From Ambrosia x helenae (taxonomy: Eukaryota > Streptophyta > Magnoliopsida > Asterales > Asteraceae), in assembly GCA_030844895.1 (NCBI GenBank), contig CM061233.1:55977453-56041452 (forward strand): a DNA stretch of 64,000 bases, read 5' to 3'. Below are positions 46,478-57,746 of the stretch, in pieces; positions within the stretch are counted from its first letter, which is position 1, and each line of letters starts with the position of its first letter. Under the pieces are notes generated by a model, which had not been told where the DNA came from, did no database searches, and worked only from the letters and a program-made list of their open reading frames with translations. The position numbers were made by a program, and so were the translations under genes.

Positions 46478-47607
46478 ATCACTATGACGCACGAGGAGCT
46501 CAATGAGATGATGCAGCAACAGTTGGGCGTTGCATTAGCTGCTTTTCAGGCTGCCTAGCAGACTTTTATGGGTGCTACTGCTCCTCCGGTTCAGGCAGGT
46601 GTTGCCTATAAGCGGTTTAAGGATTGTCAGCCTCTCAGTTTCCAGGGTACGGAGGGAGCTGTGGAGTTGCTTCGGTGGTTGGAGAAGACGGAGTCGGTGT
46701 TTGCTTTATGTGAGATTCAGCGGTGGATTGGGTGAAGTTTGCTTCGGGGACTTTTGTAGGAGCCGCCTTGACGTGGTGGAACTGCGTCACACAGACACTT
46801 GGTCTTGGGGAGGCCAACGCCATGCCTTGGGCGGATTTTGTGCGTAGGTTGAAGGATGAGTATTGCCCGCGTGAGGAAATTAAGAGGTTGGAACAGGAAT
46901 ATGGGAATCTTAAGATGATTGGTTCTGAGGTTGAGGAGTACACGATCAGGCACAACGAGCTAGCAGTGATGTGTCCAGGTTTGTCTACACCAGAGTATAG
47001 GAGGATAGAGCAGTATCTTGCGGGTTTGGTGCCAGAGATTGCGGGATTGGTGTCTGCTAGGGATCCTACTACTATGTCCGAGGCTGTGCGGTCAGCTACT
47101 AAGATGACCAACTTGAAGATTTCTGAGGGTGTCTTGCCTCCTAGGGGCTCTTCTGTGAAGGCGCCGGCTGAGAACAAGAGGAAGTGGGAAAGCGTGGATA
47201 AGGGCTCATCGGGGACTCAGCGACAACCGGCAGCGAAGAAGACTGAAGCTTCTGGATCAGCATCGGACCAGAAACAGGGGGGCTATGCTGGGAAAAGCCC
47301 TAAGTGTGGACGTTGTGGGTTTCATCACTATGGTACTTGTGAGAGTTTTCGCTGTGAGCGTTGTCAGAAACCGGGGCATCATGCCAAGGATTGCAGGGTC
47401 AACCTTTCCAGGACGACTCAGACTACTGCTATTACTACCCCTGCTCCACAGGGGAACCAGGGTTGCTTTCATTGTGGGGAAGTGGGGCACTTCAAGCGAA
47501 GCTGCCCCAAGTTGAATCAAGGGGGCACAGGGGCTGCAGGGAAGGATGGGGACAAGGAAGGCGGTGGCCCGGTTTACTCGTGCTCATGCTTATGTGATCG
47601 GTGCTAG
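46478..47607 (+). pseudogene. gag: 3' part of F gag with two zinc knuckles
   Basis: After the insertion site the frame reads THEELNEMMQQQLGVALAAF, then an in-frame stop (TAG at about 46557). A frame change at about 46725 leads into the longest piece (46723-47607). That piece has the Gag core (GAALTWWN, PREEIKRLEQEY) and two CCHC knuckles: CERCQKPGHHAKDC (about 47352-47393) and CFHCGEVGHFKRSC (about 47464-47505). Beyond 47550 a shifted frame holds the start of the protease region (ARENQVDPDTVT), and then homology ends. It is distinct in sequence from the gag of A and G. Confidence 0.8.
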
Positions 47608-48117
47608 AGAGAACCAGGTGGACCCAGACACTGTTACCCGTACGTATTATCTCTTATCTCTTGTTATGCTTCGGTTATACATTTATCCGCATTGTTGTGC
47701 GTTCGTGTTTCGGGTGTTTTCTTTGTGGTTTGGTCGCTGTTTCTCATTCTTTGGGTCGATGAGGGTCCTTTGGGGATGCTACTTGGACGGTGCCGTGGAT
47801 TATTTTATACGATCATAGTAGGCTCCAGTAGGCTTTCATCGGGGGTCTCTTGTCTCATACTCGCATTTGGGGAAAGTGGTTTCCCGGTTGTTACTGGCAC
47901 GTTTGATTCATGACCTTCACTTGTTGTATTTTGGGGAAACGTTACTTGGGCACAGGGATCGACACTCATCACTGTTGAAGCCGAAAGAATCTCGGGACGA
48001 GATTCCTTTCAACAGGGGGATGATGTGACGACCCGGAAAATTTTTCTTCTTATTTTATTTTCTCTCCTCGACTTCGGGAAAATTTTCGGGACGAAAATTC
48101 TTTCAACAGGGGGATGA
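47608..48117 (+). other. 3' end of F with duplicated polypurine tract
   Basis: Non-coding. The segment 'tttcaacagggggatgatgtgac' occurs twice, at about 48007-48030 and 48099-48122. The first copy is followed by TGTGACGACCCGG, which looks like the start of a different LTR family, the second by the LTR of F. Each is preceded by a TCGGGACGA-type motif. Confidence 0.75.
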
Positions 48118-50895
48118 TGTGACACCCGGCAACTTCCGGGTAACTAACTTTTGAAAACTTAGTAAGTCTACCTTAGCGAGTCGCGCATACGTTACACATA
48201 ACAAGGTCGGTCGAGTCGAGTCGCACATCATTAGGGTTTTAACATACGCAAGTCTCGGGTCCCGGGAATTGGTGATCGGGCGGGAACGTGTTATTTATCA
48301 TGCATTATATGTTTACAATCATTATGTGGCTTGTCGGTATGTGAATATGTGTTAACATATGTTAAAACGGGTTTAACGCGCAAAACACACGAACACAGAG
48401 GTTACAGGCGATTAGGCTTATGGGGAATAGCCTAATCGCCAATATAAGGGCGAGTAGGGAGTGGTTAAGGGCGATTAGGGGCTATTCGCCTGATGGTTCA
48501 GGCGAGTAGCAGCCCTACTCGCCTATACTGCTGCGTACTCGCCTGAAATGCATTGAACGATCAAAAACGCCTATAAATACCACCCTTGACCTCTAAAACA
48601 CCATTTATTCAACCCTAGCCGTTCCATAACCTATCTCAACCCACAAACACCCTCTGGAACCTATTTTACATCAAAACAACCATTTCCAAGCTTATTCCAT
48701 CATTTCCTCTTGAATACAAGGTGTGTTCTTCAAACCCAAACCTTTAAATGATTATGTTTTACTCCCTAAAAGTCCAGACCTGACTTATAAATGTTTTTGT
48801 CTTTGAAAATCCATTTAAAACCGTTTTTAAACAAACCCACACCTTTACATGTGTTGTATGTGTTATATGTGATTAAAGATAGAATTTTTAGGATTGAATC
48901 ATGATTGTTTTTGTGTTATTATGATGTTTATGGCTATTACAAGTTAGTATAATGATGTCCTAGGAGTTTGAATGGTTTTGGTTGTGTATTGTTGATACTT
49001 GATGTTTTGACCCATTTGAAGGATTTTGGATGATTAAGGATGATATGAGGTGTGTTGTTGATTGTATGTTGTTAGGGTTTGCTCTAGGATGATGCTAGAA
49101 CAGTAGGATGCTATCGGATAACGTGGTTATGTGATTTAATCTGAATAATTGCTATTTAGGGCAAGTTCTTGCATGTTGATGTGATGTTTACATGCTAAGT
49201 TGCTATTTTGGGAAAACGCTCGCATTTCGGAACTGTTAGAACGATGAAAAACTTAGGGTTTTGCTTGAAATATGTTTGTTAATGTGTTAGGATGATTATT
49301 GGATGTTCCTACATGTTTCGGATCTGATTGGGAGTGTTCGGCCGCGAAATTGCACTACAGAACAGTATAGGCGAGTAGGATCCTACTCGCATGAGGCTTT
49401 AGGCGAGTAGGCTCCTAAATGCCTGATGTATAGGCGAGTACAAGCCCTATTCGCCTATATATAGGCGAGTAGAGCCTATTCCCCTCAACTACTAGCAATT
49501 ACAATCCTAATTGCCTATACTACTAGCAATTACAATCCTAATTGCCTATACAACTAGCAATTACAATCCTAAATGCCTATACTTAAGCAATTACAATCCT
49601 AAATGCTAGTTTGATTCCTAATCGCGTATAATGCTGCTGTATGTATATGTTTAACATCCCGGAACATGTTTTGATGCCTAGGAACATGATAGGAACCCCG
49701 GGATACACCCAATGACTTAGTAACCACGTGTTCGGACCTGTTTTACGCGTTAATCGGATATTATGTTAGACTAGGTGAACTGTTGCGCGTATTAAGTGTT
49801 TAATTGCATATGTGGCATGATGTTTTGTATTTATCTAACACGTGGAATGTCGGGGTCACCATTGGATGTCGAGTTCTTGTCGTACGTAGTCTTGTTGTCG
49901 GTCAACATGCTTTTCGGACACATAATGGTCATGGACTGGACTTAGGGACTAATGAACCCGATGGGTTATTAGTCTAACTTGACACATATCTTATGATAGG
50001 TCGCCAATAGTTGGGGCTATCATATCTTACAGACGGTTTACTCATATCACGCATACGGTTTACTCTTAAACGGAATACGCAACCTAAGGTGAGTTCACGG
50101 CCCCACATTTTTACTGTTTATGTTTTCGGGGGAGAAACATGCTTAAAAACTCTTTTATGACTTATGACTTGTTAAACTCTTATGGCTCATGACTCTTTAT
50201 CACATTATACTATGGCTCACTTATCGTACTATACGGTTCATCGAAAATCCCTTGAAACCACTAACATGGGTATATGGCGGGGAAATATGGATAGCGCTAT
50301 TGGGAAACTGACAAACCCCACTCGACCGTTGGACCGGGCGGGTGCATATTGTCTCTAACAAAACAAGGTCTACCGGCGATGACGGTAGCCCATAGGAAAC
50401 TAAGGGTAACACACGGCGCAGTCAGTAATGGTTTCACCCGTATGAGTATCTCATTCTGCGCCTGGCTGGCGTTCTCATAAGCATAGTAGTAATTGTGATG
50501 GTAACGGTTTTCGAAGGAACACTTTAAACGTTTAATTAAAACCTGTGAACTCACCAGCATTATATGTTGACTCTTTTAGCATGTTTCTCAGGTCCGCTAA
50601 GGTAGCAGCTGTCAGATAGGCGCACGAGGTCGCACTGGAGTCGTCTCGCGTCTAGGGTCTCATCTGCATGTCTGGGATTATGAACTGTTGAACTTATATT
50701 TTATTTCTGCATGACTTTTGTAAAACTTTAAATGCTTCCGCACTGTTTGAATGTTGGTTTTAAACTTATGCATGGTTCTCTTGTTTACGTATGTTTTTAC
50801 ATTTAGACGTCGTTTATTGTGACCGTTGACTTGGATCCTGGTGTGTCACACGCCTCGCGGTAGAACTCCGCAGGTGGAAATTTGAGGGTGTGACA
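48118..50895 (+). repeat. Right LTR of element F
   Basis: This 2,778-bp LTR is closely similar to 32869-35700. Most differences that I noticed are one-base length changes in homopolymers, besides the loss of two 31-bp units. It ends GGGTGTGACA and is followed by TTTGG. Confidence 0.88.
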
Positions 50896-50900
50896 TTTGG

Positions 50901-51632
50901 CATATAACACAATCATGTTTTCTTATACACTTGATTATAACCTTTGATCCAAACCCCAAAATTTACACTGCTATATAATCTCCTTACTATAAAATAAACT
51001 CTTTATCAACTATCTTCACATTCACTATCTCTCACAACCTTGATTCTGCTTCAAGATTTTTCATTATCCTCTCAAGAACTAAATTCATATCCTTCACCTT
51101 CTCACACATGAGCTAGTTACCCATGATAATCAAACTACTAAAAACCTGATACTTGATTCTACAGGATTTTTTTCCAAAACATCATTGTTTGTGAAACTTG
51201 ATTTCCCCTTAATTTGACTATTCACTGGACATTTAATTATTCATGATACTCGTGTTTCCATTTTCTTGATCTTATTATCATTTTGTACCCAATTATGTCA
51301 TACTCATAGGCATATAACATCTTGAAATTTCCTTGCATACTATTGTGTACGTACACAGATTGGAAATTTATCATATTCGATTACGTTTATTTTATATCGT
51401 ATAAGTTTCAGACTCTACCTTACATTTTATTAAAACATTTGGACTTGATTTCCATGAAAATCAAACTACTAAAAAACTTAATACTTGATCCTATGGGCTT
51501 TTCTAAAAACATCATTGTTTGTTATATGAAACTTGAATTTTTCCTTTAATTTGACAATCTATTGAACATTTTGTTATTCATGATACTCGTAATCAATTCA
51601 AATCTTATCAAATCGTAGTTGTTTGATCCTTA
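50901..51632. other. AT-rich flank right of element F
   Basis: No gene. A segment of about 135 bp is present twice in direct order: about 51127-51260 and 51456-51594 ('aatcaaactactaaaaa', 'aacatcattgtttgt', 'ttattcatgatactcgt'). Confidence 0.6.
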
Positions 51633-51633
51633 T

Positions 51634-52110
51634 GGCTCTGATACCACTTTGTATGAGGATCGAATTGTCAAAAACAAAGACGTTGATCAAACAAGTATAT
51701 CAATTCAGGTGTGGAATCCCTAAATCAATTATGAAATGATAATAATATCAGCAAAACACACAAATCACTATTAAAGTTTCTATTTCATTCATAAACATGT
51801 TGATTAATCTTACAAAGTATTCTTTACAATGAAATAAACTATTTTCAGACTCAAAAAAACACTAGGGAGAAAACACACTCGAAGGAGGGAAACAAAAATG
51901 ACAACTAACTAACTTAAAAACTGATTCAGCCATTATATAGACCTGCACATTCGACCAAACGTATGGGCGAATGTGCAGATTCGACCAAACAAAACGGGCG
52001 AATCAACATCAGTCTTCTACAAAACTTTCCTTCGACCTTGTCTTCTACCTTCGACCTTTTTATCTACCTTCGACCTTATTCTTTTCCACCTTCGACCTCC
52101 CGAAAACAAC
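51634..52110 (-). repeat. 5' LTR fragment and primer site of a Copia-like element
   Basis: On the minus strand TGGTATCAGAGCC (51634-51646) is a Met-tRNA primer site, and the LTR lies to its right from about 51650. A TATA box (CTATATAATGG) lies at about 51926-51938. Upstream of it are repeated TTCGACC/GGGCGAAT motifs (about 51950-52100). The body of the element, which should lie to the left, is not recognisable, so this is a remnant. Confidence 0.65.
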
Positions 52111-52153
52111 AAAACATAATGAATGTGCAATCCAATAGCACTAGTCGCAAATC

Positions 52154-52842
52154 GTGTATCTACAATACAAAGATCATCAAGTCGATTTTTGGGAGAAAGC
52201 TGCCATAACATTTTGGGAGAACAATGCTGTTATCGAAAGCAGAATTCAAGGCAATTTGGTGTTAGTTTCTGAACAAGACATCAGAGAGGCATTGCAGCTA
52301 CAAGATTCTCCTACTGATCCAAGAGAGCTATCATGGAGTGAACAGCGCAACTGTTTCTTAAGAATGAAGTATAACGGTCAATCACAGACTATTTATTGCA
52401 CAAAGCCAAGCTGTGTCCTCAATTCAAATATTTGTTACACGTGATTCTACATGTGTACAGACCAGTGAGTAGAGGCTATGACGTGCTGAGGAAAAGTTTA
52501 TGTTCTTGGTGGTTTCTCTCATACTAAGCAAACCTTTCAATGTGTATGGAATGATATTCCATCACATGATTGAAGTGTTACAAGGGTTGAAGAAGGATAA
52601 GTTTTTTGATGTATCCCAAGTTTTTACAAATGGTGTTTGATAACAAGTATCCAGATTTGAGAAGGGATCCAGTACAAATTGTCAACCAAGTTCACATGAA
52701 TCAGACTACTTTGAACAGAATGAAGATTTATAAAGGTGTTCCTGATGATGGGAAGCCACCTTATAAGAATCTGTTTGGACATTTGAGATCAGTTGCTTGC
52801 AAGGATCCAGGTCCAGATAAAGTGAGAAATGCTGATAGTAAT
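52154..52842 (+). pseudogene. Accessory-ORF fragment of a SIRE-like element, plus strand
   Basis: Pieces include DFWEKAAITFWENNAVIES...EQDIREALQL (52154-52444) and, after a frameshift and stops, MMYPKFLQMVFDNKYPDLRR (52606-52842). The order (an FW...A.... motif, then a ...YP.FLQ... motif) matches the third ORF of element H (NEFWANAETM..., LLYPRFIMQCI). It is interrupted by the insertion of H at 52843. This is an old, broken copy from a related but different element. Confidence 0.55.
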
Positions 52843-53542
52843 TGTTGGATCAGTAAGCTGCTCTTTTAGTTGAACTTGCTAGTTGACACTTAAGTGTTTA
52901 GCAAGTTCTTGGTGAGTGATAGCACAGCGGAATGTTTATAAGTTTATAGCTACACTTATCAACAGGAGTTATTACTCCCCCTGGAATCAAGAACTAATAA
53001 ATGAGAAGTGTTTATTGAGAATCTAAGTATTGAATGAGAATGAAACACTTTGACAGATTCTCAGTAAACACGAAATGGAAATAACAATAATAAGTGTTGA
53101 AGGATTTCTTGTATTAAAATCAATGTCTAAAACAGAGGGATGAATCCTTCTATTTATAGACTTTACAAATACATGAACCTTGCCAAAAAGCAAGTTCAGA
53201 AACAAGTTGCAACAAGTTGCAGTCTTGGAACTTGTACATAAAGCAAAAAGAAATACTAAAGTATTAAACTACTGATATACAAAGGCGGTGGAAAAGATCT
53301 TCTTCAAGTACTGATGAATGACAAACTACTGATGAGTAGTTTGTCTTCAGTAGTTCTTCAGTAGAAGTGTCTGGTTTGAACTTCAGAACTTCTAATGACT
53401 TTTCTTCTTCAGCACTTCTGAATCTCTTCTTCAGCAGTTTGATTCTTTGTCTTCAGCAGTTCCATACTTAGAGTATTTTGACAGAAACTGAATTAGACTA
53501 AGGTTTGCAAAAGTGGTTTCACCAATCCTTTTTGTCCTAACA
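52843..53542 (-). repeat. 3' LTR of element H
   Basis: 700 bp, TGTTGGATCAG to CCTAACA in plus view. On the minus strand the TATA box CTATAAATAG lies at about 53150-53160. Upstream of it, at about 53270-53470, about ten short motifs of the types CAGTAGTT, CAGCAGTT, ACTACTGA and AGAACTTCT are packed. Confidence 0.92.
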
Positions 53543-53556
53543 ATCTCCCCCTGGAT
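53543..53556 (-). other. Polypurine tract of element H
   Basis: The complement CCAGGGGGAGAT directly precedes the 3' LTR, the typical SIRE/Copia tract. Confidence 0.9.
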
Positions 53557-53735
53557 TGATGAAGCCAAAACCTTACTAATTCCTTATTGTTCTTTTCTGT
53601 CCTTCACAATTTTCCATATTCCTTTGAACATGGAATTCTTGAGCTGGTTCAGTTGATCATTAGTAAGAGACCCTTTCTTTGGTTCTAAGTGTTGGATTGT
53701 AAGCAGGTCTTTGGTTGATAGTTTCTTCAGTTCAT

Positions 53736-56700
53736 TCATCGACCTATATTCCCTGCTTGTTTGATCCTTCTTGTCACAAGTACTGAGTTGCTATCAGTAA
53801 AGGACCATCTGATGACTGGTACTTTAGACTTGTCAAAGTCTGCAGTGTAGGGAACCATGGTGGTACCCTGGGTTTCTCCTGATTGTTGAATGTTTTCAAC
53901 TTCAGTGACTCTCAGGTGGGATTCACTTTCCTGCTGTTGTTCCATCACATTAGGTATCTGAAATGTTGGCAAAGATGTTCAGTTACTACCTTGGTGTGCA
54001 GTTTGTCTGTGATGCTCTTTTGGATTTGATATGCAAAGGTGGAAGGATCCCTAATTGTGTGAGCAGAGGCTTCTCTTCTATGTCAAAATCAGAATGTACT
54101 ACTGTACTACCTTCTAGTAGTACCATTCCGAAATCAGTCTTTACTTTCTCCTCTGACTTCTTTCTTTGGGTAGCTGGTCTTCTTTGAACACCAGAAGTTC
54201 TAACTACTGAAGTTGAAGCTTCAGCAGTTTGAAAATTCTCTGGATTAGCAGCCCTTGCAGCCTTGTATTTTCTATATGTGTCCACCAATCTTTCTTCTTT
54301 CTACTTGGACACTGAGGCTTTTGAACCATAACCATTGGCTACCAGTTCTTCTATCATCTGAGCTCTCTTGGCCTTTGTGTCTTTACTTGTTGCAAGTTTA
54401 TCTGCAATAAGTTGAGCTCTTCCACAGAGAGTCTCTTCAATGTGTGGGCTTTGACTTTGCTGTTCTTCATAATGTAAGACATCAGTTGATGTCTTTTGTC
54501 TTGTTCAGCAATCTCATCTAGGCTAGCCTGCCTTTGTAGTTCAGCTTCATAAGCCTGAAGTTTTTCTTCATGGCTTAGATCTAAGCCATCCCTTTCTTCC
54601 AGAGTTTTCCAAATCTGATCTTCTCTGGCCTTCTTTTGTGCTGCAACTAAACTCTTCTCAAGTAATTCTGCTAATTGAGAGATTGGAGAAGGGTTTAGCA
54701 CAGTCATTGTGGTAACTGTTGTAGTAGGCCTGATAGGAGCAGAGGTTGGTTGAATAGGAGCAGTTGATCTGGAAGGGTCAGCAGTTTGAGTCTTTGAAGT
54801 GTTAACTTCTGATGGGTTGACAACTTCTGAAGGTTTGTCAACTACTGAAGGATTGTCTTCAGTACTTTCTGATTCTTCATCAGAACTTTGGCCATCAGAG
54901 GTTTCTTCATTGTGCCCTTGGGATTCATCAGCCTTTTCAGCATCTTCTATTTCTTGAATAGAGACACCAAATTGTTGTGCCAGTTTCTCTTTTCTGCCTT
55001 GATCTTTTTGATCTCTAGCTAGGATAGCCACTCTTGCCTTTCTTCTGGCTTCAAGTGTATCCATAGGCACCTTGATTTTCTCCCCCTTTTTGGCTTTATC
55101 ACCTTTGGAAGTTGAAGCTTGGGAGAAATGACCTTGAAGATGAGCAATCTGTTTGCTGTTGTGATCAATCTTGTTGGACAGATCATTCATCTTCGTCTGT
55201 ATCACTCCAAATTGGTTCTTCATGGACAGCTCCAAGTCAGCTGTGTATGTTTGGATGTGATTCTTGATGAGGGTGTTCATCATATGATACAAGGGACCAT
55301 CTGGGCTGCATAGCTGGTTCAGGTCTATGCTTGTTTGCCCAGGGAATTGGGTAGGTATTTGTAGTGAGGGGTGTGTTTTTGGTTGATCTTCTTGTTGTAC
55401 AGAAGATGCCACTCTAGGGGAATCATGGATTGAGTGGGCTTTAACCTGAGATGGTGTGACTAGCTTCTTGAGCTTAGAGACACCAGGTGCAAGACCTTCA
55501 CTTATAGCCGTCAATTCAGTAGTTTTGTGTGTTGAAACATCATCCAAATCAATGGAATCATCTGAATCCCTGATTACATCCTCAATGAGGACTGTATCAG
55601 TTACATCATGAGCTGAGCCCAACTCAGTTGTCTCATGTACCTCTTGTTCTTGGTTCAGAGGATTTCCTACCTCGGCATTAAGCCTTCATGAGTAGTTGCC
55701 ACAGTTGAGGTCTTAGCTATGATACTTCTGTCCTCAGGTCCACCACTGGGTGGTAAATGAGTAGTAGCAGCCTCAAAAGTACCAAAGGTTTCTAAGTTAG
55801 GGCTTAGAGACCCTGGTTCATCCTCATCTCTTTGGTTAGGGCTATGAGTGTCCACATCCATGTCACTGTCTGAGTCTATGTCCCCTGTTTGATGTGGTTG
55901 ATGGGGACTGACATGTGTAGATGGGACTTTCTATTTTAGCCCAGAGAGAAGTTTGGCTATTTCAATGTCTGGTTCAGAAATTTGGGGTGCTGGTTCAGTA
56001 GTTTGGGCAATGGGTTCAGCAGTTTCAAAAGAAGAGTCAATTGGAATATTTTTCTTAAGTCTTTTTCTTTTGAAAAGGATTGTTATTGGTGCTCTTGGTG
56101 GGGTTTGAGATGGATGAGACTGAGAGGATGTTTCAGTCACATTTTTAACAAGTGCAGATTGCACAACAGGTTGTTCAGGCATCTCAACCTCCTAAACAGC
56201 TTTTCTTTTGGGTTTGGTTGGTTTTTGTTTTGTTATCTTGGGTTTCTTGGCCTTTGGTGGAGTAGGTATGGAAGATGAGGGTTCCATGGTACTGGTGCTT
56301 GTTCCCCTTGGTCATCTTCTGGCCAGACAGCCTGTTTGTTGTGCCTTGAGTATGCTTGTGAGGTTAAGGGTTTCAAAATTTCAATTTTACCCACAAGCAC
56401 CTCATTACCCAGTTCAGATATTATGCACTGCATAATGAACCTTGGATATAACAAAAACTTTTTCTTAGTGTTATTGTGATGTAACACCAACTCATTAAAG
56501 AAAAGTTTTGATGCCCTGAAATTTGTTTCATTCACAATAGAATGAAAGATTGGTTGAAAGGTTGAGGGCATCTGGTCATAAGACCCAGTTTTAGGACTCA
56601 AGCACATAATAATATAATGAAACAAAAGTTTATATTTTGTTTCAAAATACTTTTTAAAGATTGTAGCTTGTGAGAGAGTACCTTGATAACCACACTCAGT

Positions 56701-57030
56701 CATGGTTAGGTGGATAGCAGAGTTGTTAAACTTCTCAGGGGCATTCACATCATTCAACCCCAGTCTGTTTGAGAGTATGGCTGGTGTTATGGCCATTTGT
56801 CTCCCTTTAATTGTTGAGTTGAGGGAGATAACTTCATCATCCACCATCATTGTCTCAGCATTAGCCCAGAACTCATTTAGAGTTTCAGGATGTATTGGTG
56901 GGTCTATGGTGAGAGCGGTGAAATATTGGGATTTGACGACGAGATCAATGATCTCATCGTATTGGGACCAGCCTTCTTGTTTTTCTAAGTAGGCTCTGAG
57001 ATTGTGTCCCTATTTGAGAACTAAAGCCAT
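53736..57030 (-). pseudogene. Accessory third ORF of element H, broken
   Basis: Start ATG at 57030 (MALVLK, then an in-frame TAG), continuing with LRAYLEKQEGWSQYDEIIDL and the longest N-terminal piece 56850-56233. That piece has LNEFWANAETMM just before it and LLYPRFIMQCI near its end. After stops and frame changes the reading continues in 56182-55931, 55861-55667 and 55622-54354. The last (422 residues) is rich in Ser, Thr, Asp and Pro, then Lys/Glu-rich with a likely coiled coil (about 300-400). Two more pieces reach 53736. The position after pol fits the env-like or extra ORF of SIRE elements; no signal peptide or clear membrane segment is visible, so I do not call it an envelope. Its function is unknown. 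Confidence 0.65.
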
Positions 57031-57746
57031 GTGGTTTGTGTGTGTTGATGAATCGAACAGTGATTTTGTGTTGCAGGTTTAGGGGTTTGAGAGCTTTCTT
57101 GAGAGAGAAGGAGGGAATTTTTGTGTTTGAAAGGATAAGTGTTGAAAAAAGATATTTATCAGAAGTTTTTAACCGCTTGGATCTTCTTTATTAGAAGTTT
57201 TAAACCGCCTAGGTTAAAAATCTCTTTATCAGAAGTTTTAAACCGACTAGGTCAAACTTCTGATAATGGGAAAAGTCAGATTTGCCCCCTTTTTTTTTTA
57301 CTAAACTGCTGATGAAGGATTATCTTCATCAGTAGTTCCCATTTTCTCTTCAGTAGTTTTGAACGGCTGATGAGAAATACTTTATAAATACTTTTATTCA
57401 TAACTTCTGAAGGTTATTTTATCAGAAGTTAATCACTTTTCAGAAATTTTCCTGGTACTGATGTTTTATTCATCAGTAGTTTCTCTCTTTTCAGAAGATT
57501 TCAAGTGTTTGAAAACAGATGTAAGTGAAAAATAAAAAATTGTGCAGAAAAAATAAAGAGAAACACTTACAAATTTAGCATCCCTAGCATGGATACTAAC
57601 TTCTGAAATGTTGATGTGTCAAGGGGTTTAGTGAAAATGTCAGCTATTTGATTAGCTGTTGCTACATGTTTCACTTCAATCTTGCCTTTTTCATAGCAGT
57701 CTCTTATGAAATGATACCTGATTTCAATATGTTTAGTCTTTGAAAA
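57031..57746 (-). other. Spacer between pol and third ORF of H
   Basis: Homology to the RNase H tail continues from 57746 to about 57575 after the premature stop. The rest is non-coding. At about 57155-57270 TTATCAGAAGTTTTAAACCG occurs about three times with small changes. More AGAAGTT and CAGTAGTT copies follow up to 57490. Confidence 0.65.

Larger units (their letters stand above)
32869..50895 (+). mobile_element. Element F: gag-only Ty3/Gypsy, split by element G
   Basis: LTRs at 32869-35700 and 48118-50895, Met-tRNA primer site at 35704, polypurine tract CAACAGGGGGATGA-like before 48118 and TSD TTTGG (32864-32868 / 50896-50900). Without G the internal part is only about 2.2 kb and encodes Gag with zinc knuckles and a few residues of the next domain, so F is a non-autonomous gag-only element. 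G sits in its gag and duplicates GTAAC. Order of events: F inserted first, then G into F. Confidence 0.9.

Noticed and set aside
46635..47177. 180-residue minus-strand frame
   Set aside because: Shadow of the F gag on the other strand.
53736..57030. Calling ORF3 of H an envelope protein
   Set aside because: No signal peptide, transmembrane segment or fusion-like region is visible; only the position after pol resembles env-like ORFs.
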